Assembly: GCA_030605085.1 (NCBI GenBank)
Contig: JAUWBH010000005.1
Location: forward strand, 15,137-79,136
Reading direction: 5' to 3'
DNA from: Promethearchaeota archaeon
GTDB taxonomy: Archaea > Asgardarchaeota > Lokiarchaeia > Sigynarchaeales > SOKP01
Length of the DNA: 64,000 nucleotides
A program made the translations under genes and the position numbers. This document shows, in pieces, positions 9,153 to 18,889 of the stretch. Position 1 is the first letter of the stretch. Every line of letters starts with the position of its first letter. The notes under the pieces were generated by a model. It saw only the letters and a list, made by a program, of their open reading frames with translations, made no database searches and had not been told where the DNA came from.

Positions 9153-9319
9153 ATATATACATGTGATTATTAATCAAATAAGTATATTGATACAATAGAA
9201 TTCTATTTGCTCAAACCTTTTAAGAAATTTTAAAGCACCCTAAATACTTTTTATTTTGAGGATTTGCCTATTGTTCCATTCTTTATGATGGATAGATTTT
9301 TCTTCTCAAAAGAAGGCAA

Positions 9320-10162
9320 CTACTGCCCCATATCGTTATTTCTTTTAATTATATTTTTCATGAATTTCACAACCTGTTGCAGATAAAATTTGGCTACAGC
9401 ATATTTGATATTTGAATCGAAAACAAGAATTACAAAATATAGATCTTCCACATATTCAGAAAAGATAATTTCATTATTTTTTGAAGTGTAAAATAGAGTC
9501 AAAATCGAATTATTGCAAATTTTGACTCGAAATTCAACTTCATTCAAGAATTTTTTTATATCTTTTGTCTCCAATGATGTATAGATCATCCTTCCTTTAT
9601 CTGTTAAAAGGATAATTCCTTTTATATCATCATTTAACGACATTTCTTTTAAAGACTCAATAATTTTTGCTTCTTTTTTTAAATCAAACTCACAGCTAAA
9701 AGTTTCTTCTATAATATTGTCTATTATTTGATTTAAACTATCTTCACTCACATACCCCGTATTAATATTTATGTTATTCCTATTTATGTAATCAATAAAA
9801 TGAAAGTCAATTTTTGAGATAATGGTTTCTATTAAAGTTAGATTTTCGTTAGAATCGCATAATAAAACATAATATAGGTTATTTTTTTTAATTAATATAA
9901 ATTTTATTCCGCCCTCTATTTCAATAACTTTTATGTTTTTTCCCATAATTTCTTTAGTAAACGAATTAAAAGCAGCGATAAATGCAGTGAATAATTGTTT
10001 TTCTTCTATACGGTAAGAGTTTTTAGAATTTGAAAAATTTTTACTATAGATACAGAGTCCAGAGTTTTTAAAAATAAATAGATTATAGATTGTCTCTTTA
10101 TAAGTAGATCTTGTTATCTTCGAAAAAACCGAAGATAAAGTGGACTCATTCTTTACGGTCAT
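9320..10162 (-). CDS. Tandem longin/roadblock-like protein
   Basis: This 280-aa cytosolic protein has two alpha/beta units. The first (about 20-120) has the strand pattern 'YNLFIFKNSGLCIYSKNF', a helix, then 'IKFILIKKNNLYYVLLCDSN'. The second (about 160-270) has 'IKGIILLTDKGRMIYTSL', a helix, then 'SEYVEDLYFVILVFDSN' and a final helix. Both repeat the 'display a residue of self, then strand pair, then long helix' pattern of longin and roadblock/LC7 domains, which in eukaryotes and Asgard archaea serve small-GTPase regulation and trafficking. The assignment rests on pattern only. The first unit looks more longin-like, the second more roadblock-like. Confidence 0.6.
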   Translation of the reverse strand: MTVKNESTLSSVFSKITRSTYKETIYNLFIFKNSGLCIYSKNFSNSKNSYRIEEKQLFTAFIAAFNSFTKEIMGKNIKVIEIEGGIKFILIKKNNLYYVLLCDSNENLTLIETIISKIDFHFIDYINRNNININTGYVSEDSLNQIIDNIIEETFSCEFDLKKEAKIIESLKEMSLNDDIKGIILLTDKGRMIYTSLETKDIKKFLNEVEFRVKICNNSILTLFYTSKNNEIIFSEYVEDLYFVILVFDSNIKYAVAKFYLQQVVKFMKNIIKRNNDMGQ

Positions 10163-10380
10163 ATAAGTTTTTAGAAATAAAATTATAAAAACTACGAAGT
10201 TCCGTTAGAAAAAATAATAACTCCTCGATAATTTTATTATTTATTATTGTGATATTTTTATTTAAACGATTAAACTTAAAAAATTACTTTTATTTAATAT
10301 ATTGAAAATTTCGTTTTAGGTGAGGTAAAATACAATTAAAACAAGAATTTCGTTCAAAATATGAAGATCGCACATTAAAA

Positions 10381-12708
10381 ATGAAAAAAAAAGTGGTAAG
10401 TCAACCGCACGAAATATGTATCGAGAGAGCCAGATTATTTACTGAATCTTACAAAAAAACTAAAGGAGAATCACCAATTATTAGGTTTGCAAAGGCAATG
10501 GAACATTTACTAACAAATATGACAATTAAAATTTGGGACGATGAGTATATTGTTGGTAATAGGTGTGCAAAATTTATTGGCACTCCTTTATATCCTGAAG
10601 TTAGAGTTGATACAATCGAATTAGATTTAGAGATATACGATACTCGTCCGGTTCAGAAATTTCTATTAACAGACGAGGAGCGACGCATTATTAGGGAAGA
10701 CATAATTCCGTATTGGAGGGATGAAGAACAAACGGTTAAAGCCAAGTTTGATTCTTACCTCAATTCAGAATTAAAACAGCGCATTTTAGATTTACTCTAT
10801 ATTGTAGATACAGACATTACTAATGGAATTGGTCATTTTTTTCCAGGACACGAAAATGTCTTTAAGGGGGGATTTAATAGTTTAATTCAAAAAGCTGAAG
10901 TAAAAATGAAGGAATTTTCGGAAGATGTTGAAAAAATGACATTTTTACAATCAGTTATAATTGTATTAAAAGCTGCAAAGAAATTTATTCAACGATTCTC
11001 AAATTTGACCAAAGAAATGGCTGAAATGGAAACAAATCTTGAGCGCCAAAAAGAGCTCTTAGAAATTTCTGAGATCTGTAATAATATTTCGGGAAATCCA
11101 CCAAATTCCTTTAAGGAAGCCATTCAGCTCTTATATTTTACCCATATTATAAGCGGTTTGGAGGATGGTGGTTTCGCAATAAGTATTGGGCGTTTAGACC
11201 AAGTCTTGTATCCATATTATTTGAAAGATTTAAATGAAGGAAAGGGTTCAAAAGAAGAAATTCAATTTCTAATTGAATGTTTTTACTTAAAGCTCTCTAC
11301 CTTATGGAATTATGTTCTTAATAAAGGAATTGTAGCTGCAGAAGGTCCTCCTATCGCAGCAAATTTAACTATTGGAGGAATTGACCGTGATGGAAACGAC
11401 GCAACAAATGAATTATCGTATCTACTTTTAGAAGCCTATACCCGTCTTAAAACTGTACAACCGACTTTTTCAGTTCGTATACATTCTAAGACTCCCGATG
11501 AATTAATTATTAAAACTGGTGAAGGGATTAAAGCAGGTGCCAGCATTGCTCTATATAACGACGATGTTATGATACCTGGTCTAAGCAAGCTTGGTTATTC
11601 TTTAGAGGATGCTCGTGAATATGCACCAATTGGTTGCGTTGAGCCAGTTCATCCCTGTAAAACGCTCGGATGCACTAATGCAACTCAGATTAATATCGTA
11701 AAGTGTTTAGAATTAACCTTAAATAATGGAGTTGACATGTTTTCTAAAAGAAAATATGGTATTGAAAATTCAAAAAAAATCAATTCTTACGAAGATCTTT
11801 GGAGTGAATTTGTAAAACAGTTTAAATTTTTTACTAAACCTATGGTTGAAACTATGAGCTTTCTCGATAAATCAATTGCAGAGCTTAATCCACAGCCTTT
11901 CTTATCTGCAACTACAGATAATTGTATTGAGCGCGGCTTAGATATCACAAATAGTGGTGCTATTTATGACTTTACAACAACACAAATGATTGGACTAGCT
12001 ACGGTTGCTGATAGTCTTGCTGTTATAAAGAAAATTGTTTTTGAAGATAAACTCCTCTCTTTCGAAGATTTAGTTCAAATGCTTAAAAAAAATTATAGAG
12101 GCTCATACCAAGGAAAGAAAGATGCAGAATGGAGAGAACTCTTTCTTAATAAAGTACCTAAGTTTGGCAACGATGACGACTATGTAGATGTTATTGCATG
12201 TGATATAGCAAGAATGTTTTGTGATGAAATTACAAGGCACACAAACTATCGAGGAGGGAAGTATAATCCAGGGATTTATTCAACTTCATTCCATATAGCA
12301 TTTGGAGCTTTTACAGCGGCATCAGCAGATGGAAGAAAATTAAGAGACGCCCTCTCGAATGGAGTGGGTCCTTCGCATGGAGCAGATAAAAATGGCCCCA
12401 CAGCGATTCTAAATTCTGTTAAAAAACTTGAAAATGAATTACAGACGAATGGAAATTCACTTATTTTGTCGTTTCATCCGAATACATTTAAAATTGAATT
12501 GTTTCCTGCTCTAATTCGAACATATTTTATGCCTAGAGGAGGTTTTCATGTACAATTCAATGTTGTGGGTAAAGAAACTCTCTGTGACGCTCAAGAAAAT
12601 CCATATAATTACCCTGGTTTAGTTGTAAGGATTGCAGGATATTCTGTTTTATTTAATGAATTGTCAAAAATAGCGCAAGACGATATTATCGCTAGAACAG
12701 AATATTAA
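10381..12708 (+). CDS. Glycyl radical enzyme (pyruvate formate-lyase/diol-dehydratase superfamily)
   Basis: The 775-aa length and both hallmarks fit. The active-site loop is Gly-Cys419-Val-Glu421 ('APIGCVEPVHP'), and the C-terminal radical loop is 'VRIAGYSVLFNEL' with the radical Gly at 753. PFL proper has a Cys-Cys pair, whereas GCVE is found in the dehydratase/C-N-lyase branches (glycerol dehydratase, choline lyase, hydroxyproline dehydratase) that eliminate water or amine. The substrate cannot be told. The enzyme is oxygen-sensitive and needs a radical-SAM activase, but none is encoded next to it: the neighbours are a zinc ribbon and a longin-like gene. It starts at an ATG with no strong Shine-Dalgarno. 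Confidence 0.93.
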   Translation: MKKKVVSQPHEICIERARLFTESYKKTKGESPIIRFAKAMEHLLTNMTIKIWDDEYIVGNRCAKFIGTPLYPEVRVDTIELDLEIYDTRPVQKFLLTDEERRIIREDIIPYWRDEEQTVKAKFDSYLNSELKQRILDLLYIVDTDITNGIGHFFPGHENVFKGGFNSLIQKAEVKMKEFSEDVEKMTFLQSVIIVLKAAKKFIQRFSNLTKEMAEMETNLERQKELLEISEICNNISGNPPNSFKEAIQLLYFTHIISGLEDGGFAISIGRLDQVLYPYYLKDLNEGKGSKEEIQFLIECFYLKLSTLWNYVLNKGIVAAEGPPIAANLTIGGIDRDGNDATNELSYLLLEAYTRLKTVQPTFSVRIHSKTPDELIIKTGEGIKAGASIALYNDDVMIPGLSKLGYSLEDAREYAPIGCVEPVHPCKTLGCTNATQINIVKCLELTLNNGVDMFSKRKYGIENSKKINSYEDLWSEFVKQFKFFTKPMVETMSFLDKSIAELNPQPFLSATTDNCIERGLDITNSGAIYDFTTTQMIGLATVADSLAVIKKIVFEDKLLSFEDLVQMLKKNYRGSYQGKKDAEWRELFLNKVPKFGNDDDYVDVIACDIARMFCDEITRHTNYRGGKYNPGIYSTSFHIAFGAFTAASADGRKLRDALSNGVGPSHGADKNGPTAILNSVKKLENELQTNGNSLILSFHPNTFKIELFPALIRTYFMPRGGFHVQFNVVGKETLCDAQENPYNYPGLVVRIAGYSVLFNELSKIAQDDIIARTEY

Positions 12709-12741
12709 ATATTTAACAATATAAATTCTGTCAATAAACAA

Positions 12742-12948
12742 CTATTCATTTTCCTTTTTTTCCAAATTTATGGAATTTTTAAGTTCATGTACAATTGCTT
12801 TTTTTTCTTGAATTGCTAAAATATTTGATTTATCTTCAATAAGTTCAAAGTCCTTTTTCTCAAATTCTAAATTGCAATCAAGACATTCGATTATGTCTTC
12901 GTAATCAATAATTCTTTCACTATTACAACGAGGGCAATTTAACTTCAT
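12742..12948 (-). CDS. Small zinc-ribbon protein
   Basis: This 68-aa protein has Cys5-x2-Cys8 and Cys22-x2-Cys25 ('NCPRCNSERIIDYEDIIECL'), the knuckle pair of a TFIIB/TFS-like zinc ribbon, followed by an acidic/basic helical tail. Archaea encode many such stand-alone ribbons, which bind nucleic acid or protein. It is convergent with the glycyl radical enzyme gene, ending about 30 bp from it. No specific role can be assigned. Confidence 0.75.
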   Translation of the reverse strand: MKLNCPRCNSERIIDYEDIIECLDCNLEFEKKDFELIEDKSNILAIQEKKAIVHELKNSINLEKKENE

Positions 12949-13121
12949 AATAATAAAAGAGAAAATCTTTATTTTTATTTTAATTAATCAAAATGGAATT
13001 TAAATATCGTCTTTTTATTAATTAAAATATAGAGGTATTATGATATAAATTTAATGTAACAAACAAAAAAATTTTTAGTTAGTGTTCTTTTTAAAATATG
13101 TCAATTATATCTATTAAAAAT

Positions 13122-13223
13122 GGGCCTGTAAATCAGTCGCAGATTGTTGGATTTAAAGAATAATCAACTTGCACCGCTTGGTTCGCAATCAAGAGGCCAC
13201 GGGTTCAACTCCCGTCAGGTCCA
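13122..13223 (+). tRNA. tRNA-Ala (anticodon CGC) with ~30-nt insertion at position 26/27
   Basis: Acceptor strands GGGCCTG (13122-13128) and CAGGTCC (13216-13222) pair over 7 bp. The third pair is G-U, the hallmark identity element of tRNA-Ala, with discriminator A at 13223. D-arm: AATC-AGTCGCA-GATT (13131-13145). Anticodon arm: CTTGG-TTCGCAA-TCAAG (13177-13193), anticodon CGC at 13184-13186. Variable loop AGGCC. T-arm: ACGGG-TTCAACT-CCCGT. Between G26 (13146) and C27 (13177) are 30 extra bases (13147-13176), which can form GTTG(G)ATT/AATCAAC with 13146. That is best read as an intron at a non-anticodon position. A canonical bulge-helix-bulge could not be confirmed. CCA is not encoded. Confidence 0.85.
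13147..13176 (+). other. Putative non-canonical tRNA intron
   Basis: These 30 bases separate an otherwise complete D-arm from the anticodon stem of tRNA-Ala(CGC). Deleting them gives a 72-nt tRNA body with all conserved pairings. The segment folds back on itself (GTTG and ATT with AATCAAC, one bulged G, including the flanking G at 13146). The exact splice boundaries are ambiguous by one base because a G borders both ends. Confidence 0.6.
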
Positions 13224-13335
13224 CTATTATTAAAACATTAACTTATACGAAATTGAACACATTATTACAAACTTATAAATTTATCATAACTTCTTATAAT
13301 GAATTATCTAAACAAAAACATAATAAAAACTTAAA

Positions 13336-15939
13336 ATGACACAAGAAAGCTTGTACCCGAAGCGGTTTAAGTTTAACGAAATTCAAAAAAAATGGATTAA
13401 ATATTGGCGCGATGAAAAAATCTACGCGTTCGACATAAACCAGGGTGGTGAAATATTCTCCATTGATACTCCGCCTCCTTTTGTTAGTGGAACATTGCAT
13501 TTAGGTCACATTTTAAATCATTCTTGGATAGATTTCGTTGCCCGATATCAACGAATGAAAGGTAATTATAACGTTTATTTTCCACAAGGATATGATTGCC
13601 ACGGTTTGCCCGTTGAACTAGCTGTCGAGAAAAATTATGGAATATCAAAAAATGATCGGGAAGAATTCCTAGCAAAATGTATTGAATGGGTTGAGGACAA
13701 TATCAAAAACATGACAAAACAATTTAATGAATTAGGATACTCTACAGATTGGGATTATACTTATCGTACTATGAACGATGACTACAAATACAAAATTCAA
13801 AAATCACTTTTATTTTATTATGAAAAAGGATTGTTATATCGAGAAAAATTTCCAACTCATTTCTGCGTAAACTGTGAAACTTCTGTCGCTAAAGCAGAGG
13901 TGGGGTATCACGAAGAACTAGGGAAACTTTGGTATCTTAAATTGCCACTTGTAGGAAGAGATAACGAATATATCACTATAGCAACTACGAGACCTGAATA
14001 TATGGAAGCGTGTGTTGGCGTATTTGTACATCCAAACGATGAGCGGTATTATCACCTTTCTGCGGCTGAAGTTGAGATTCCTTTTACAAATCGGACAGTT
14101 CGTATTGAAATGAATAAAAATGCGGATATGAACTTCGGAACAGGGATCGTTTATTGTTGTACCTATGGAGACGAAATGGATATCAAATGGAAATTAGATT
14201 TCGGTCTCGACGAGATACAAATTTTTACCGAAGATGGTCATATGAACGAAAATTCAAAATATAAAGGTTTAACAATTATGGAAGCCAGAGATCAAATATT
14301 AAAAGACCTGGATGAGATGGGTTTATTAGAAAAAATCGAAGATTACGAGCACCGAGTAGTTATCCATTCGGAGAGATCCTCTTGTCGAAAACCAATCGAA
14401 TATTTACCTGTTTATCAATGGTTTATTAATGTCAAAGACTTTACAGATGAGATTATTGAATCTGGTGAACTTATGAGGTGGTATCCTGAAAAACATAAAC
14501 AAAGGTTAATAGATTGGTGTGAGGGTTTAGACTGGAACTGGGTTATTTCTCGTCAAAGAGTATTTGGTACGCCGATTCCTTTTTGGTATTGTAAAGATTG
14601 CGGGGAGATAATACCACCAAAAGAAGAAAATTTGCCATTAGATCCTGCTAAATCGGCGCCTCCAGTGAAAAAATGTCCTAAATGTAAGAGTGAAAATTTA
14701 GAAGGCGAAAAAGATGTATGCGATTGCTGGATTGATTCGAGCATTACGCCTCTAGCCATAGGTAAATGGTTGGAAGACGACGATTTTTTTGAGCAAACCT
14801 ACATGAAAGCTAAAGTCCATAGACCACAAGGATACGAAATTATTCGTACATGGTTATTTTATACCCTTTTCAGATGTAAAAAGTTAACGGGTAAAGCTCC
14901 TTTTTACGAGATTATGATAAATGGGATGGTCGCTGGTCCTGACTCGAGAAAGATGTCAAAGAGTTTTGGCAATATAGTATCCCCTGATGAGGTAATGCCC
15001 GAATTTGGTGCTGATGCGATTAGACAATGGGCAGCATTGGGTACACTTGGAGATGATTACCCATTCGAATTTACATGGTATAACATTCACACAAAACAAC
15101 CCGTAAAAGATGAAATTATCAAGAAAGAAATGGCAAAATTACCTGAAAAAAAGTTTAATAATAAATATCACAGAAAATTCGAGCAATTAATAGGTGCTTC
15201 AAGATTTATAACTAAAACATGGAATGCGTATAGATTTTTATATTTTAATCTCTCAAAAATTGAGTTATCTGATATTGATATAAAAATCAGTGAATTATCA
15301 TCTATAGATAGCTACATTTATTCTGAATTCAATGATGTATTGAAAAAGGTTAAGTCATCTCTTGAAGTTTATAACTGGCATGATGCTTATATAACCTTAA
15401 AAAATTTCTTTTGGAATGAGATGTGCGATAATTACATAGAAGCAATTAAATACAAATTTTATTCTGATGATGTAATGGAGTCTAACAGTGCTTTAAAAAA
15501 TGCATTGAATATATTTTATAAAGTATTAAAAATTTTTGCCATTACTATACCTTTTATAACAGAAGAGATTTATGATATTTTGTTTAAAAAGTTCATAAAA
15601 TCAAAATCAATTCATTTAGAGCAAATCCCAACTGATTACAAGAATTTATCTAATAATAAAATAAAGCAAGGAAAGTTTAATCTTGAAATTATTAAAAATC
15701 TTAGGAACATTAAATCAAAACAGGGAATCTCGTTAAATCAAGATATAGAAAAAGTAATTCTCGTAATAACTGATGGATCAGAAAAAATCACAGAAGAAAT
15801 GTTAACAGATATTAAAAAAACAATACGAATTAATGAATTACAAATCCTATATAAAATCGATAAAAATTTAGACAAAAAAAAAAATGCTTATAAGGAAAAT
15901 ATAGAAGAGATAGGCATCATTGCATATTTTTTTACTTAA
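13336..15939 (+). CDS. valS: Valyl-tRNA synthetase, archaeal type
   Basis: A class I aminoacyl-tRNA synthetase of 867 aa that charges tRNA-Val. The HIGH signature is HLGH at 55-58 inside 'DTPPPFVSGTLHLGHILNH', and the KMSKS loop is KMSKS at 539-543. 'DWNWVISRQRVFGTPIPFWY' and a CxxC...CxxC zinc knuckle in the connective region fit archaeal/eukaryal-like ValRS rather than IleRS or LeuRS, as does the PPPxxSG start. The editing domain lies at about 200-370 and the helical anticodon-binding domain at the C-terminus. It follows tRNA-Ala by 110 bp and starts at an ATG. It appears intact. Confidence 0.95.
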   Translation: MTQESLYPKRFKFNEIQKKWIKYWRDEKIYAFDINQGGEIFSIDTPPPFVSGTLHLGHILNHSWIDFVARYQRMKGNYNVYFPQGYDCHGLPVELAVEKNYGISKNDREEFLAKCIEWVEDNIKNMTKQFNELGYSTDWDYTYRTMNDDYKYKIQKSLLFYYEKGLLYREKFPTHFCVNCETSVAKAEVGYHEELGKLWYLKLPLVGRDNEYITIATTRPEYMEACVGVFVHPNDERYYHLSAAEVEIPFTNRTVRIEMNKNADMNFGTGIVYCCTYGDEMDIKWKLDFGLDEIQIFTEDGHMNENSKYKGLTIMEARDQILKDLDEMGLLEKIEDYEHRVVIHSERSSCRKPIEYLPVYQWFINVKDFTDEIIESGELMRWYPEKHKQRLIDWCEGLDWNWVISRQRVFGTPIPFWYCKDCGEIIPPKEENLPLDPAKSAPPVKKCPKCKSENLEGEKDVCDCWIDSSITPLAIGKWLEDDDFFEQTYMKAKVHRPQGYEIIRTWLFYTLFRCKKLTGKAPFYEIMINGMVAGPDSRKMSKSFGNIVSPDEVMPEFGADAIRQWAALGTLGDDYPFEFTWYNIHTKQPVKDEIIKKEMAKLPEKKFNNKYHRKFEQLIGASRFITKTWNAYRFLYFNLSKIELSDIDIKISELSSIDSYIYSEFNDVLKKVKSSLEVYNWHDAYITLKNFFWNEMCDNYIEAIKYKFYSDDVMESNSALKNALNIFYKVLKIFAITIPFITEEIYDILFKKFIKSKSIHLEQIPTDYKNLSNNKIKQGKFNLEIIKNLRNIKSKQGISLNQDIEKVILVITDGSEKITEEMLTDIKKTIRINELQILYKIDKNLDKKKNAYKENIEEIGIIAYFFT

Positions 15940-16056
15940 ATTTCTTAAAAATCCCTAAGATTTTCCTTTAATTTATTATGTTTTTCTAACATTAATTTCA
16001 TCAATTACTTTTTAACACTGAGGAAAGAAGTTGGGAAATAAAATTACCACTTAGGA

Positions 16057-17778
16057 TTAATCAAAAACTTCTTCTAACTTGTCGTCTGATATACTATAAT
16101 CTTCTAATTTGTAAATCTCTAAATCATATTCAATTTCTTCTAGGTACTGATCAATTTCTTTACATTCTATCGTGAAAAACAATTCGTAATTCTCTTCAAA
16201 GTCTTCTTCTTCCAAGAAATCATCAACGGAAGGACCCCAATTTTTAAACATAATGAATGCTGGTTCTTGATCTAGAATATATTCCACACTAAAACCTTCG
16301 TGAGCAACCTCTTCATCCACTACGCCCCACATATCGACAAAATCTAAGTCAGAATAATACGGTACAACTCCCATATCAATATACGCAACGAGTTCGTCGT
16401 CGTCAACATATTTTTTGAACCATTTTCCTAATAGGTAATGTTTTTCGTTAACATCGTTAAATGTTACGTTCTTGTGTACAAGAGGGGCGGAAATTGGAAT
16501 AATAATTAAAGAAAAAGTTAGAAAGAATGGAAAATAATGCTTAATAATAGAAATTAATTTAAACCTTCCCGTATAATTGATTTGTTTATGCTTTAAAGTT
16601 TTAAAAAAATCAATGGAAATAGTAATTATAAAAGGCATTGCTGGTAATATATATCTAAATCCTTGACCAGCGTTGAATTGCTTCAAATTTAAAGTGATTA
16701 AAAAATTAATTACGACCGGAACAATAAGAAAAATTAATTTCTTAAAATTTTTCTCTTTAAATGCTGTTTTATAAGTTCCAAATATCATAAATAAGAAAAT
16801 AGGTGCCGTAAAAATTAAGAATAGGGAGATATATTCAATTGCAGACGCAGATATTATTGATGAACTTCTTTTTATATAAAATGTGTTCGGGAACATGTAT
16901 CCGTAATATGTCCATCTCCATACAAAATATATTGAGTATAAAGAACCAATAATAGTAATAGAGATTAATCTCTGAATAAAGAGAGTTTTATCTTTATGTA
17001 GCCATAAATAATAGATAATTAAACACTTTTCAAATCCAATAATATAAATTATTCCATCGATTCTAGCCAAAGAATATAAAGTTGAGAAAATAATAGAATA
17101 CTTAGGATATAATTTATTTTCCATAGTTTCTTTATATGCAAAATACATAACGCATATTATCAAGAGTACAAGGAGGGGAGTTTCCAGACATCCTACAGTC
17201 CACAAGTGAAAAGGATAATATAAAGTATATAAGAGTGGAGCAATTAAAGCCCACTTTTTCTCGTAAAAAAGGTTAGCAAATTTAAATAACATTATAATCG
17301 TGAGAACACTAAGTATCATTGAAAAAACTTTTGTGTATAATACGACATCGATATTTAAAAGAATCGGAATCGTACTCAAGATTACCCAAAGGAAGTTCGA
17401 ATAGCCTTCTACTGGCCTGCTACGTCGATTAAAGACGATTCCATTTCCGTTCGCAAGGTTTTTTGCGTACCTGAAAGTGATAAATGCATCGTCTTTAGTG
17501 AAAGAAAAAAAGTAAAGTTCCCAGAGAAACGATATACAGATGCACATTAACAAAACAAAAATTACTAACCTATTGTCGTCTTGAAAAAGAAAATTATATA
17601 ATTTGGCAGGTTTTTTCTTAAAAATTAATGTGTAGCTTAATATTAACGCAAATATAAAAAGTCCCGAAAAAAGGAGTACTTGAAATAAATAGATTGGCTC
17701 AGTAGTAAGAACTCTAATAATATTGTTTGCAAATCTAAAAAATCTATTTATTATATTATTAAAATCATTTATGACCAA
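16057..17778 (-). CDS. GT-C family membrane glycosyltransferase
   Basis: A 573-aa membrane protein with about 10-12 predicted transmembrane helices. The first outside loop has the acidic pair and aromatics typical of polyprenyl-phosphate-sugar-dependent GT-C enzymes: 'TKDDAFITFRYAKNLANGNG' followed by 'VEGYSNFLWV'. That arrangement is seen in arabinofuranosyl- and mannosyltransferase-like proteins (AftB/ArnT/PMT relatives). A soluble C-terminal domain of ~130 residues ('VAYIDMGVVPYYSDLDFVDM') faces outside. It probably adds sugars to surface glycans or glycoproteins. Donor and acceptor are unknown. No glycan cluster surrounds it. Confidence 0.8.
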   Translation of the reverse strand: MVINDFNNIINRFFRFANNIIRVLTTEPIYLFQVLLFSGLFIFALILSYTLIFKKKPAKLYNFLFQDDNRLVIFVLLMCICISFLWELYFFSFTKDDAFITFRYAKNLANGNGIVFNRRSRPVEGYSNFLWVILSTIPILLNIDVVLYTKVFSMILSVLTIIMLFKFANLFYEKKWALIAPLLYTLYYPFHLWTVGCLETPLLVLLIICVMYFAYKETMENKLYPKYSIIFSTLYSLARIDGIIYIIGFEKCLIIYYLWLHKDKTLFIQRLISITIIGSLYSIYFVWRWTYYGYMFPNTFYIKRSSSIISASAIEYISLFLIFTAPIFLFMIFGTYKTAFKEKNFKKLIFLIVPVVINFLITLNLKQFNAGQGFRYILPAMPFIITISIDFFKTLKHKQINYTGRFKLISIIKHYFPFFLTFSLIIIPISAPLVHKNVTFNDVNEKHYLLGKWFKKYVDDDELVAYIDMGVVPYYSDLDFVDMWGVVDEEVAHEGFSVEYILDQEPAFIMFKNWGPSVDDFLEEEDFEENYELFFTIECKEIDQYLEEIEYDLEIYKLEDYSISDDKLEEVFD

Positions 17779-17946
17779 GGTTAGATAACCTTTGATTATT
17801 TATTTTTTTTAATGCGTTTAAAATTGGTTAGTCATAGACCTTTATATAAATCTTTTACTTTTTAAGCTTTCTTTTTTAAATATTAATAATATCAAACTTT
17901 AATTATTTATTTCTAAGAAATAAATTTCCCGTGTGAATTATATAAA

Positions 17947-18822
17947 TTGATTAAAGGAAGCCCGCAAAAAGGAGAAACATCTGATTCTGTTTGGAAATAT
18001 ATTAATATACAATGCCCTGTTTGTAAGACATTTAGACGTGTTGAAATTCCAGTACGCATTATTAATCAAGCAAAACAATTAACTTCGGTGTCTATTCCTA
18101 AATATAGAGTTTGCGATCATAAGTTCATAGCATTAGTCGATAAAAATTTTACTGTTCGTGGTTATCAAAAAATTGATTTTGAAATTTTTTCCGAGCCAAA
18201 ACCCAAGTTTAGAGCTCAAGACATCGATGTGTTTGGAATAATAATGAATATTAAACCAGAAATGCTAATATACACAATTCACGCGTGTCTTTTTAAGTAT
18301 AACGTTCTCCTTTTATTAGATAAGGAAATAATACATCTAGATAAAGTTTTAAAAGATTTTCTTAATTTTATATTCCGGAATTCTTTTGAAACAAACATTT
18401 CTGTAAAATCAAAGGAAGATTTTAAGAAATCTAAAAATATATATAACGATCATATTATATTAAAAGAAAAAAAAATTATAGGAAACGCTAAAAAGAATAT
18501 TAATATTGAAAAATTAAAATATGAAAGTTATATGGTAATAAATTTCTACAAAGAAAGCGATTCAAATTCAAGTTTAACTACATTGAGGGATAATATTAGG
18601 CAGATTTTTTCTCTTTCCCAAAAAATTATTGAATTTAATAAACGACGGGAAGAACAACTATTAAAACAAAAGGACATAATTAATTTCCTTGAAAACACAC
18701 ATTTTCTTAAAATGAAGAAACCCTACTTTAATTTTTTAATCAAAATTGTTGAAAAATATTTTAATACCAGTATAAGATTTGTACAAGATGAAATCGCAGA
18801 TCACATCGAAAAAATGTGGTAA
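17947..18822 (+). CDS. Zn-binding protein of unknown function
   Basis: The 291-aa product starts at TTG, since no in-frame ATG or GTG lies upstream. Near the N-terminus a treble-clef-like metal site is visible: Cys23-x2-Cys26 then Cys56-x-His58 ('CPVCKTFRRVEIP' and 'YRVCDHKFIALVDKNFTVRG'). The following ~200 residues include an alpha/beta part with strands 'FGIIMNIKPEMLIY' and 'YNVLLLLDKEIIHL' and a helical tail. I do not recognise the family. The CPxC...CxHxF..xVDxxFxVRGY pattern looks like a conserved domain. The gene is divergent from the GT-C gene and convergent with scpB. Confidence 0.65.
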   Translation: MIKGSPQKGETSDSVWKYINIQCPVCKTFRRVEIPVRIINQAKQLTSVSIPKYRVCDHKFIALVDKNFTVRGYQKIDFEIFSEPKPKFRAQDIDVFGIIMNIKPEMLIYTIHACLFKYNVLLLLDKEIIHLDKVLKDFLNFIFRNSFETNISVKSKEDFKKSKNIYNDHIILKEKKIIGNAKKNINIEKLKYESYMVINFYKESDSNSSLTTLRDNIRQIFSLSQKIIEFNKRREEQLLKQKDIINFLENTHFLKMKKPYFNFLIKIVEKYFNTSIRFVQDEIADHIEKMW

Positions 18823-18889
18823 ATATCGTATTTTGAAAGAACGATAAACAGAACGATAAATTTTATTGTTGGTAAGATTTTTTATTGTA

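Noticed and set aside
12960..13121. Promoter element for tRNA-Ala
   Set aside because: The upstream DNA is uniformly AT-rich, so a specific TATA box could not be singled out.
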